NCBI GenBank assembly: GCA_022495995.1
Contig: JAFEMH010007504.1
Coordinates: forward strand, 23,253-87,252
Origin: Adenophora triphylla var. japonica
Taxonomy: Eukaryota; Streptophyta; Magnoliopsida; Asterales; Campanulaceae
Length of the DNA: 64,000 nucleotides
Direction of reading: 5' to 3'
Below are positions 42,531 through 50,465 of the stretch, piece after piece. A program made the translations under genes and the position numbers. The notes beneath the pieces were generated by a model. The model was not told the origin of the DNA, ran no database searches, and saw nothing but the letters and a program-made list of their open reading frames with translations. Within the stretch, counting starts at the first letter, position 1; each line of letters begins with the position of its first letter.

Positions 42531-44372
42531 TTAACTACCATGACCACGACCACGAGCGCTACCGCTACTGCTACCGCTACCACCGCCACTTCGCCTAAGG
42601 TATTGACCGACTGATGAGTTAGAAGCATTACCGCTATTACGTTGCTGTGGTTGCAAATTCATGGTAGCCAAGTATTGTTGCATGCGCTGCTCAAGTTGTT
42701 GCTCCAATATGCTCTGCACCTGGGCCTCCACCTGGGCTTGCAGCTGGGCCTCCACCTGGGCCTGCACCTGGGTCTGCACCTCGGCCTGCACCTGGCTCTG
42801 CATCTGGCTCTGGATCTGCTCAATTTGCCTCTGAACCTCTCTCTGGACCCGATCATCAAACTCCTCTTGATCCACATGCTGACTGCCGGAGGAAGAAGAT
42901 GAAAAGTATTGCGTAGTAGGGCTGCGAAATGGCATGTTAAAATACCCAGCACCATGTCCTCCAAATCCAGGCAAGCGGTCTCCCTTTGGTTGCTTGTCTC
43001 GGAGGACAATGGCCGCCCAAAGATTTTCATGAAAGGCGAGCCGCTCGGTGCTCTCAGGCGCCATACTTCCTTCTTCAATAGCCTCGTCACGAGCCCGCCT
43101 ATCATACTTTTCCTGAAAAAAAAACATTATACACTATGGTAGAAAATAATATTTCTTTAACTAAATAATTTATAATTTACTAATAGAAAATACTATTAAC
43201 ACTTACATAAAGGGTCTGGTAATAAGGGTTAACCCATTGTGGCCCTGAGCCATCAGGAGCCTCCGCAGTATGTGTAGCCATAAACACAGCAGCTGCATCA
43301 GCCTCATCATCTCCGTGTTTCTTTCACTTAACATATAAAAAAATTAAAACTTCAAAATTTCATCAAATAATAACAATATATGAATCAAATAGAGTATTGC
43401 TTAATTTACAAACGGATAATAAATTAAGTAAGTTTACCATTCGGGACCAAGTCTCGTTGAAGTTAATCGATCCTCCAGTGTGCACACTCCCCCGCCCCTC
43501 TTGTGAGTTCCTATTATTTTTTGCAATTTCTGATTTTTTTTGAAAATTTTCACTATTCCAATAGGCTTCCCACTGCTCCCACGCACTATTCGAGAAATTA
43601 GCAGGAGGCAAACCATCCCTTAGCCACTTTTTTTTCATATCATACACTTTGCCAGCGTATCGCTTAGCAACTAGTTGCTTGAAAGCCTTCTCTATTTGTA
43701 GGTCAGAGAATCCGAGGCAAGAATATATGTGCTACAAAAATAGTAAAAGTAGTTAAATAAACAGGAAGTAAAATAGTCGTTGCTAATTAATTATTAAGCG
43801 TAAATTAGAACATAAAGATGAACAGGGGACTAGTCTACAAACTTTACAAAGGAAAGAGAATTAAGTAATTTTACCCGAAACTGGCTATACCAGATATCGT
43901 ACACATCTTTTGATATTGACTTTGGGGTGGGATAAAATTCCTCAAAATTATACCCACTGAATAAATTCCCAAACCATCGAGCAGGATCTTGACAACCACC
44001 ATGTATAAACCTATTAAGATATTAATTTAAAAACAATATATCAATATATCAATATATATACAAATAAAAAGACAATAATAAAATGTAAACATTATATATA
44101 TGACATTTACAATTAAATAATACTTACTGGCCACTGGGAGAGATAGATATTTCTATTTTTCCTTCCTCATTAATAATTGCGTCCAAATTAACCCGCCCGG
44201 ATGGTTCACTAACAGGAACACTAGAGCTATCAATACCTGGACTGCTCAAATCATCATCACTACGTCCAGAACCAGAAGTAGAGCCCCTCCCTCCCGTCCT
44301 TGGTGAAACAAGACGATGGACAAAACTCGCAACCTTCCCTCTCTTTGAACGATTGCCACCTCGACCCGGCAT
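42531..44372 (-). CDS. TNP1-like protein of the CACTA element (five exons)
   Basis: Predicted exons on the minus strand: 44372-44128, 44010-43875, 43731-43438, 43320-43207 and 43112-42531. Introns have GT..AG ends (GTAAGT, GTAAAA, GTAAAC and GTAAGT donors). The exon lengths sum to 1371 nt, and the joined frame is open for 456 residues to TAA at 42531-42533. The product starts MPGRGGNRSKRGK, has IEISISPSGQ then GCQDPARWFGN, and a Transposase_24-type (Ptta/En/Spm) core with GLPPANFSNSAWEQWEAYW, HTGGSINF and VFMATHTAE. It ends in a Gln-rich repeat (QVQAQVEAQLQAQVEAQVQS) and a Gly/Ser tail. TNP1/TNPA proteins bind subterminal repeats such as those at 41586-42145. The start is the only ATG ahead of the domain. 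Promoter and leader lie in the hairpin to the right. Confidence 0.82.
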
Positions 44373-44426
44373 ATCTAAACTAGTATATTATATATGTAGA
44401 CAGAAAATATTATCAAGTAGAACAAA

Positions 44427-44513
44427 ATTTAAATAGTAGGAAGCATTCAAAATAATGACTACATGTCCAAGCAAATTATGGAGTAAGAAGTTTGCAGCCA
44501 ATATACACTATGT
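44427..44513. repeat. direct repeats left of the hairpin
   Basis: ATTTAAATAGTAGGAAGCAT at 44427 and a 33-bp phrase (GAGTAAGAAG..ACTATGT) at 44481-44513 recur in the same orientation at 45775 and 45738-45770, right of the hairpin, but in swapped order and with different spacing. Confidence 0.8.
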
Positions 44514-44520
44514 GAAAAGA

Positions 44521-44736
44521 GAGTCCCACTACCACCATCACTACTACTACCACCACCACTACGTACTACCACCACAACTACTACCACTACTAACGCTATT
44601 ACCACCACTACTACCACTACTATTACTAATACTACTACGTATACCACCACTACCACCACCACTACTACTACCACTACTAATACTATCACCACTATTACCA
44701 CTACCACAACTACCACCATCACCACTACTATCACTA
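44521..44736. repeat. ACC/ACT triplet array, left arm
   Basis: Imperfect trinucleotide run of ACC and ACT (plus strand). It lies in the 5' leader expected for the TNP1-like gene. The runs of Val or Thr codons it can encode are not evidence of a gene. Confidence 0.85.
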
Positions 44737-44925
44737 CCATGGCCAAACTGTGTGATTTGGTGAGAACTTTTTCAAAGCTGGGAATCAAGCATTGTTCATT
44801 CCAGATCCACTACAATTACAAGAACCTATTTGAAGAACACACATCAAAATTCAAGATTTTAAACCAACAAGTTCAAGTTATAGCACAAAATTAACAAAAT
44901 AGAGAGGGGTAGAGAGAGAGGGTTT

Positions 44926-44936
44926 ACATTTATAAT
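44926..44936 (-). promoter_or_regulatory. probable TNP1-like promoter (TATA) in the left arm
   Basis: The minus strand reads ATTATAAATG then CCCTCTCTCTCTACCCC, a TATA box with CT-rich initiator about 555 bp upstream of the TNP1-like ATG and facing it. Confidence 0.6.
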
Positions 44937-45350
44937 GAGCTGGAGTGGAAAATCTCAAGTCTTTTGCACAAGCATTTGGCCCAAAGATTGAAACTTTGAA
45001 AGTAGATTTACTAATTAATCAGAAAACAAGAAAATCCCCAACTCCAGTTTTTGTATCTTCTACAAACTGAAGCCACCCATTTACAAAACAGAACTTTCCT
45101 CCAATTTTTTCAATCTCCACCTTCCATTTCCCCTGTTCTGAAAACTGAATTTGGGGGAAATGGAAGGTGGAGATTGAAAAAATTGGAGGAAAGTTCTGTT
45201 TTGTAAATGGGTGGCTTCAGTTTGTAGAAGATACAAAAACTGGAGTTGGGGATTTTCTTGTTTTCTGATTAATTGGTAAATCTACTTTCAAAGTTTCAAT
45301 CTATGGGGCAAATGCTTGTGCAAAAGACTTGAGATTTTCCACTCCAGCTC

Positions 45351-45360
45351 ATTATAAATG
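45351..45360 (+). promoter_or_regulatory. mirror promoter (TATA) in the right arm
   Basis: The same ATTATAAATG and CT-rich initiator in inverted copy, facing right. Transcription from it would run antisense into the TNP2 gene end at 45980-46500. Confidence 0.5.
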
Positions 45361-45550
45361 TAAACCCTCTCTCTCTACCCCTCTCTATTTTGTTAATTTT
45401 GTGCTATAACTTGAACTTGTTGGTTTAAAATCTTGAATTTTGCTGTGTGTTCTTCAAATAGGTTCTTGTAATTGTAGTGGATCTGGAATGAAAAATGCCT
45501 GATTCCCAGCTTTGAAAAAGTTCTCACCAAATCACACAGTTTGGCCATGG

Positions 45551-45737
45551 TAGTGATAGTAGTGGTGGAGTGGTGGTGGTGGTAGTTGTGGTAGTGGTAA
45601 TAGTATTAGTAGTGGTAGTAGTAGTGGTGGTGGTAGTGGTGGTATACGTAGTAGTATTAGTAATAGTAGTGATTGTAGTAGTAATAGTTGTGGTGGTATA
45701 GTAATGGTGGTAGTGGTTGTACGTGATAGTAGTGGTG
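45551..45737. repeat. GGT/AGT triplet array, right arm
   Basis: Inverted counterpart of 44521-44736, diverged in number and order of triplets. No gene. Confidence 0.8.
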
Positions 45738-45795
45738 GAGTAAGATGTTTGCAGCCAATATACACTATGTTTGCATTTAAATAGTAGGAAGCATT
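45738..45795. repeat. direct repeats right of the hairpin
   Basis: GAGTAAGATG..ACTATGT (45738-45770) and ATTTAAATAGTAGGAAGCAT (45775) match the phrases at 44481 and 44427. Confidence 0.8.
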
Positions 45796-45979
45796 TATTG
45801 TCCAAATCATGAGATAGATGTAATATTACATAGCATGTAAGAGTAACCAAGTAAAATTGAAAAGCATAGTAGAGATGAAAAAAATGATTCTATTAATTGC
45901 AGACAAATTGGACAGTGATAAGTGATATAAAATGTAAACATTATATACAAAACATTATCTGAATTAAAACTAAACTGAT

Positions 45980-46500
45980 TCATTCACTACAATCTTGATC
46001 ACTATCACTACAAAATTCAATTTCTTCTTCACTAGTTTCCTCGTCGTCGTCTTCTTCCCCATCTTCATCATCGGACCCAGATATATACCCTTCTCCTTCC
46101 TCATCCTCCACATTGTCATACTCGATTTCATTGAAAGTGACTTCCTCCCCTAGTGGACGGGTGTTTTCGGCCATTAATGCTTTATCTTCGACATTATCAT
46201 TCAAGGAAATAATTGGAGGTATAGGCATTTCCTCTTCCTGATAACAATCATTTAATGATGAATCAATATTTGAAGTAGACATTTTTGCACGCAATGGTAT
46301 ATCAAAAGTGCTTCTTGCTTTGGTTTTCCATACGGCCCAACATCTGCTAGACTCTCTTCGTCGACGGGGGTAGGGGGTCATATACACCTGTTGTGTTTGA
46401 GATGCAAGAATGAACACATCATCACCATTATGCCTAGAAGAATGCTTTAAGTCAACGAGATCAAAAGTGCCATGTTTTGTAATGCCTCGCTCAGCGTCCC
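45980..46500 (-). pseudogene. TNP2-type CACTA transposase, C-terminal end
   Basis: The minus-strand frame enters at 46500 from the Tat junction and ends at TAG/TGA near 45980. HGTFDLVDLKHSS, DDVFILASQTQQVYM and WAVWKTKARSTFDIP match the C-terminal DUF4216-like region of TNP2/TNPD proteins (the PFILASQAxQVFY block). A strongly acidic tail follows (DEDGEEDDDEETSEEEIEF). The catalytic part is absent, removed or displaced by the Tat element. TNP2 proteins cut the CACTA ends together with TNP1. Confidence 0.8.
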
Positions 46501-46814
46501 TGAAATAGCCCGGATCCGAGAGGCAGCGCGATCGCGCCCCGGCATCTGGCATTTTCCCGCTTTGCAGCGTTTTCGTTGGTGGAGGTGTCTCGCCGTTTGT
46601 TTTCGCATTTGTAGAGTCGCCACGCCGTTTTTATTAAGCCCAAAACATTGAAAAAGGGCATCAGTTTAAAGATAATTTTAAACTGTTTTTGTGTGATGAG
46701 ATTTTGAGTTCGGAGGTAAGATGACTCCTCGGGAAGAGAATATTAGAATATTAGAGCTCACCCGAGTCGCCTCGTAAAACGAGTCTTTCGGATACCCCTA
46801 ATATCCTTTAAATG

Positions 46815-46834
46815 TTGTGTGTGTGTGTGTGTGC
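46815..46834. repeat. TG microsatellite in the Tat LTR
   Basis: About nine TG units; the 5' LTR has a slightly longer run at 63815-63834. Confidence 0.85.
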
Positions 46835-47407
46835 TTTTAAAAATGCATGCTGTATCGGATGTCTACATTGTATGCTATGTATGGAAATGTATTGAAATAG
46901 TAATGGAAGGAAGCCTTACCAATGTTGGTTTGTACGTCTTCCGGTGGGAATAGTGTTTGAGGTCGGAGTAGCGTTCCGGTATGAATCTGGATTGCTTCGG
47001 GAGGGGTCGGTTGTCTGTGGACAGAGTTTCGACGTGAGTTGATGTTGCAGGCTGCGTTTGGGCAGAGGTTCGGCGTGCGTGGGAATCGTCGGGATCACTC
47101 GGGCAGAGGTTCGGCGTGGTTTGGAATCGCCGGTTTGACTCGGAAAGAGCCGGGACACCGTGGAAAGACCAGGCAAGGCCTCGGAGTACCACGAGGGGCC
47201 TCAGAGTACCTCGAGAGTGCCTCGGGGCAGCGTGGGAGCGTCGCGGGAGCGCTCGGGGAGGCTTCGGAGCACCACGAGGGGGCTCGGAAGGCCTCGGAAG
47301 GATCCGAAAGGGCCGGGAATGCCTCGGAAGGACTTAGAGGGGAAGCCCGAAGGCCTAGGGAGGAAGAGAGAAGTGGGAGGTGTGTGAAAATGAGGAGGGG
47401 GAGCCCT

Positions 47408-47419
47408 CTATTTATAGTG
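47408..47419 (-). promoter_or_regulatory. LTR TATA box of the Tat element
   Basis: The minus strand reads CACTATAAATAGAGGGC, followed by CCCCCTCCTCATTTTCACAC, a strong plant promoter. A GGTCCGTACGGACC palindrome at 47438-47451 lies about 19 bp upstream of it. Confidence 0.75.
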
Positions 47420-47437
47420 CCAGATTTGGTGCAAAGA

Positions 47438-47689
47438 GGTCCGTACGGACCTCCACAGTAATCCGAGACTTTTGGTTTTCCTCGATTTGAGGGAATGCTG
47501 TGATGATGGAGGAATATTTGCAATTATGATGTTCCACTGTGCAATAAGGTCCGTACGGACCAAGTTGACATGCAAAGAGGTCCGTACGGACCAACTCTGC
47601 GAGGGTAATCATTTTCCCGGGATTTGAGGGAATATTGTGGACTTTAAGAGGATTCGGTAATTATTAAAGCAAAGAGGTCCGTACGGACC
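47438..47689. promoter_or_regulatory. GGTCCGTACGGACC palindromes in U3 of the LTR
   Basis: Four exact 14-bp palindromes at 47438-47451, 47548-47561, 47579-47592 and 47676-47689. The middle two form a pair 31 bp apart. GCAAAGA(G)GGTCC is shared context. Likely protein-binding sites of the LTR promoter; inferred from position only. Confidence 0.7.
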
Positions 47690-47700
47690 ATTATTGCTTT

Positions 47701-47929
47701 TTCCAATTTCTGAAAATTCCCAAAAGGTCCTTTTGTCCCTTTTTATCCCGAAAGGCTCCTCCCTTGGTTTGGTGGGGGTTTTGAGAGGGTTTTGAGTGCC
47801 GGAGGTCGTCGAGGCTGCGTTGATGAGTCTGCGGTGTTTCCGTGTGTTTGAAAGGGGGTGATCCAGTTGGGGTACTTACGAAGCCCCTCGACGACGTCAC
47901 TTATGAAAGAAGTGGGGTCGCCGATAAGA
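47701..47929. other. LTR/3' region boundary zone of the Tat element
   Basis: No gene. Probably contains the U3 end; the best pyrimidine run for a minus-strand polypurine tract is CCTTTTGTCCCTTTTTATCC near 47727. Confidence 0.35.
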
Positions 47930-48425
47930 TAAGGGTCCTAATGCGGATCGCGTCTTTGGGAGATAAAGTGGCCAGGGAGGTCGGTGTGAGGACGTGGTGG
48001 TGTCCTATTGTGTGACCGCATAGGTCGGTAATTTGGACCACTGTGATAGGATTCCTACGTATCCACTGGCGGGAATCAAGCACAGTCGTAGTTCGGGTGT
48101 GGGGTGAGTGTTTTGTGAATGCGGGCGTGGTGGTGCCACGAAGTGTCGTGTGACCGCCGAGGTCGGTGGTAAGGACGTGGTGGTGTCTGGGTGACCGCAT
48201 GGGTCGATGGCTGGACCTGTGATAGGATTCCTACGTATCCCTGGCGGGAATCAAGCACAGTCGTAGTTCGGAGGTCGTGAAATTGTGAGTGCGTGCGGGC
48301 GTGATGGTGCCCTGAAGTGTTGTGTGACCGCCGAGGTCAATGGTAAGGACGTGGTGGTGTCCTAAGATGTGGTGACCGCCGAGGTCAATTGTGAGGACGT
48401 GGTGGCGTCCTGGGATGGAAATTTT
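47930..48425. repeat. long-period repeat in the Tat 3' region
   Basis: Blocks such as GATAGGATTCCTACGTATCC followed by GGCGGGAATCAAGCACAG occur at 48046 and 48221 (about 177 bp apart). GACCGCCGAGGTC and GGACGTGGTGG recur at shorter intervals. Non-coding. Confidence 0.7.
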
Positions 48426-48539
48426 ACGATTTTCCTAATTGGGTGGTTTAAGGCCTTCCGGGCTGAAGATAGTGATTTGGGAGGTTTATACGGTCTTCCG
48501 GACCGAGTGGTTTAAAGCCTTCCGGGCTGAGGATAGGGT

Positions 48540-49050
48540 GAGGACTTGAATCGTCTTCTGAATGTGGTTGCGCCACGCGTGAGGACTTTGAATCGTCTTC
48601 TGGCGGCAGTTTTGGTGCCACGCGGGATGACTTTGAATCGTCTTCTGGCGGCGGTTGGTGCCACGCTGGAGGACTTTGAATCGTCTTCTGGCGGTGGTTG
48701 GTGTCACGCTGGAGGACTTTGAATCGTCTTCTGGCGGCGGTTGGTGCCACGCTGGAGGACTTTGAATCGTCTTCTGGCGGCGGTTGGTGCCACGGCGGGA
48801 GGACTTTGAATCGTCTTACGGCGGCGGTTGGGTGCCACGCGGGAGGACTTTGAATCGTCTTCTGGTGGCGGTTGGTGCCACGCTGGAGGACTTTGAATCA
48901 TCTTCTGGCGGCGGTTGGTGCCACGCGGGAGGACTTTGAATCGTCTTCTGGCGGCGGTTGGTGCCACGCTGGAGGACTTTGAATCGTCTTCTGGCGGCGG
49001 TTGGTGCCACGCTGGAGGACTTTGAATCGTCTTCTGGCGGCGGTTGTGGA
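48540..49050. repeat. 43-bp minisatellite, about 12 copies
   Basis: GGACTTTGAATCGTCTTCTG recurs with exact 43-bp steps at 48671, 48714 and 48757, and on to about 49014, with looser copies from 48540. The unit also holds GGCGGCGGTTGGTGCCACGC. Because 43 is not a multiple of 3 and no frame has a stop, long false ORFs appear on the minus strand. Confidence 0.92.
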
Positions 49051-49089
49051 GGCATGGCTGCCTTGAGCTTCGAGAGGTTTAGATGTCTC

Positions 49090-50160
49090 GTGCTTTGTCC
49101 GCTGGGGAGAAGGTTGGACTTGCGATGACTGCCGGTGCTTGCGTTGCCGTTTGAAGTGGGCAATGATGACGGCCGGTGATTGCTTCACCATTTGGCATTT
49201 TGGAGGCGCTTCGTGCCTTGGGATTTGTACTCGGAGGTATTGGCTCCTTCTTGTGCTTGTTTTGCCGTTGAGTGGGCAAAGTTCGGGCTTACATTGACGG
49301 CCGGTGCTGGGGATATGCAGTCTTGTACGACTTCCCTTTGGCTTGTTGGGGGAGGAGCTCGGGCTTACTTTGATGGCCGGTGCTTGCATTGCCGTTGAAG
49401 TGGGCTAGGTTCGGGCTTACACTGACTGCCGGTGCTTGAATTGCTGGGGATGCATGACCTTGTAGGGGCCCTTTCTGCTGAGAAGATGACTTCGGACCTC
49501 TTTTGAGGGCCAGTGGTTGAGTTGCCGTTGAGCGTTTTGGAGGCGTCTTGTGCCTTGATATTCGTGCTGGGAGGTGTTGGCTCCTTCTTGAATTGCCGTT
49601 GAGTGGGCGAGGACCGGTCTTACACTGACGGCCGGTGGTTGAATTGCCGTTGGAGTGGGCGAGGTTCGGGCTTACACTGACTGCCGGGGATTGAATTGCC
49701 ATTGGAGTGGGCGAGGTTTGGGCTTACACTGACTGCCGGTGGTTGAATTGCCGTTGGAGTGGGCGAGGTCCGGGCTTACGTTGACGGCCGGTGGTTGAAT
49801 TGCCGTTGAAGTGGGCGAGGACCGGTCTTACACTGACGGCCGGTGGTTGAATTGCCGTTGAAGTGGGCGAGGACCGGTCTTACATTGACGGTCGGTGGTT
49901 AAATTGCCGTTGAAGTGGCGAGGACCGGTCTTACACGGCTGCCGGTGGTTTGAATTGCCGTTGAAGTGGCGAGAACCGGTCTTACATTGGCGGCCGGTGG
50001 TTGAATTGCCGTTGAAGTGGCGAGGCTCGGGCTTGGCGGTGGATTGAATTGCCGTTGAAGTGGGCGAGGACCGGTCTTACATTGACGGCCGGTGGTTGAA
50101 TTGCCGTTGGAGTGGGCGAGGCTCGGTCTTACATTGACGGCCGGTGGTTGAATTGAAGGG
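49090..50160. repeat. 52-bp minisatellite
   Basis: GGTTGAATTGCCGTTGAAGT and GGACCGGTCTTACA recur at 51-53 bp steps from about 49590 to 50150 (11 or so copies), with degenerate, longer-spaced copies from 49090. The unit carries the inverted phrase GACGGCCGGT. Tandem arrays in the 3' region are a known property of Tat elements. Confidence 0.9.
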
Positions 50161-50262
50161 TTAGGGACCATTCTGCACTTGGATTTGCTGAAAAAGGCCT
50201 TAGGACAGCCAGGGGCAAAGATTATAAGGGCAGGAAAGTAATTTGGCCACCCCTTGCAAAGA

Positions 50263-50350
50263 GGTCCGTACGGACCAACCTGGCTGCAAAGAAGTCCGTA
50301 CGGACCACTTTGGTTTTTTACAGTTCCCAGGTTTTGACTGGGTTTAAATG
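50263..50350 (+). promoter_or_regulatory. palindrome pair and TATA-like box before antisense gene 1
   Basis: GGTCCGTACGGACC at 50263-50276 and AGTCCGTACGGACC at 50293-50306 (30 bp apart), then TTTAAATG at 50343-50350. The layout copies that of the LTR promoter and of 53768-53841. Confidence 0.6.
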
Positions 50351-50465
50351 CCGAGGCTTCCCCACTTCTTCTTCCTCAGTTCGTGAACCAGGCGAGAGAG
50401 AGAGAGAGAGGAAAAAACCTCCATTTTTACCAAAATCCTCCATTTTTTCGCTTGAATCGCTTGCA

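Larger units (their letters stand above)
44737..45550. repeat. long near-perfect inverted repeat (397-bp arms)
   Basis: Arms 44737-45133 and 45154-45550 face each other across a 20-nt loop. Every landmark pairs at a coordinate sum of 90287, from CCATGG at both outer ends to CTTCCATTTCCCC / GGGGAAATGGAAG at the loop. I see under ten mismatches and no net indel. The pairing continues less perfectly through triplet arrays outside, giving a hairpin of up to 1.2 kb. Each arm contains a TATA box and CT-rich start region. Confidence 0.92.
41566..46500 (-). mobile_element. CACTA (En/Spm) transposon, right part lost
   Basis: Starts with the terminal sequence CACTACTAGAAACAGG, preceded by TCT as possible 3-bp target copy. 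Then come subterminal ACCGACGG repeats, a complete TNP1-like gene, a large hairpin, and the end of a TNP2-type transposase, all genes on the minus strand. The element is inserted in an LTR and itself cut at 46501 by the Tat element. The remaining TNP2 and the other terminus should lie beyond the window if the Tat insertion was simple. Confidence 0.88.
46501..47700 (-). repeat. 3' LTR of the Tat element (right limit uncertain)
   Basis: 46501-46932 matches 63477-63944 (TAGCCCGGATCCGAG, AGAATATTAGAATATTAG, AACGAGTCTTTCGGATACCC, GGAAGGAAGCCTTACC). It starts with TG at 46501. A minus-strand TATA box at 47408-47419 places RNA start near 47385, so 46501-47385 is R-U5 and the part to the right is U3. 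U3 holds four GGTCCGTACGGACC palindromes. The U3 end could not be fixed because the right-hand copy is truncated; 47700 is a minimum. Confidence 0.65.

Noticed and set aside
42200..42628. FPFPFPF-type open frame on the minus strand
   Set aside because: Translation of the GGGAAA purine tract, outside the predicted TNP1-like coding exons.
44455..45850. Open frames of poly-Val or poly-Thr
   Set aside because: Artefacts of ACC/ACT triplet arrays in the hairpin arms; no domain, start context or homologue visible.
46501..46560. N-terminal extension of the TNP2 frame (starting MPDAGARSRCLSDPGYFRD)
   Set aside because: These residues are coded by the Tat LTR beyond the junction at 46501, so they are not part of the transposase.
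47039..47523. Arg/Gly-rich open frames on both strands
   Set aside because: They lie in the R-U5 part of the Tat LTR, downstream of its TATA box, in GC-rich repetitive DNA; no domain.
48448..49400. Long minus-strand open frames with repeated RRRFKVLQRGTNRRQKTIQ-like peptides
   Set aside because: They are translations of the 43-bp minisatellite, whose unit lacks stops in every frame; each peptide cycles through all three frames.
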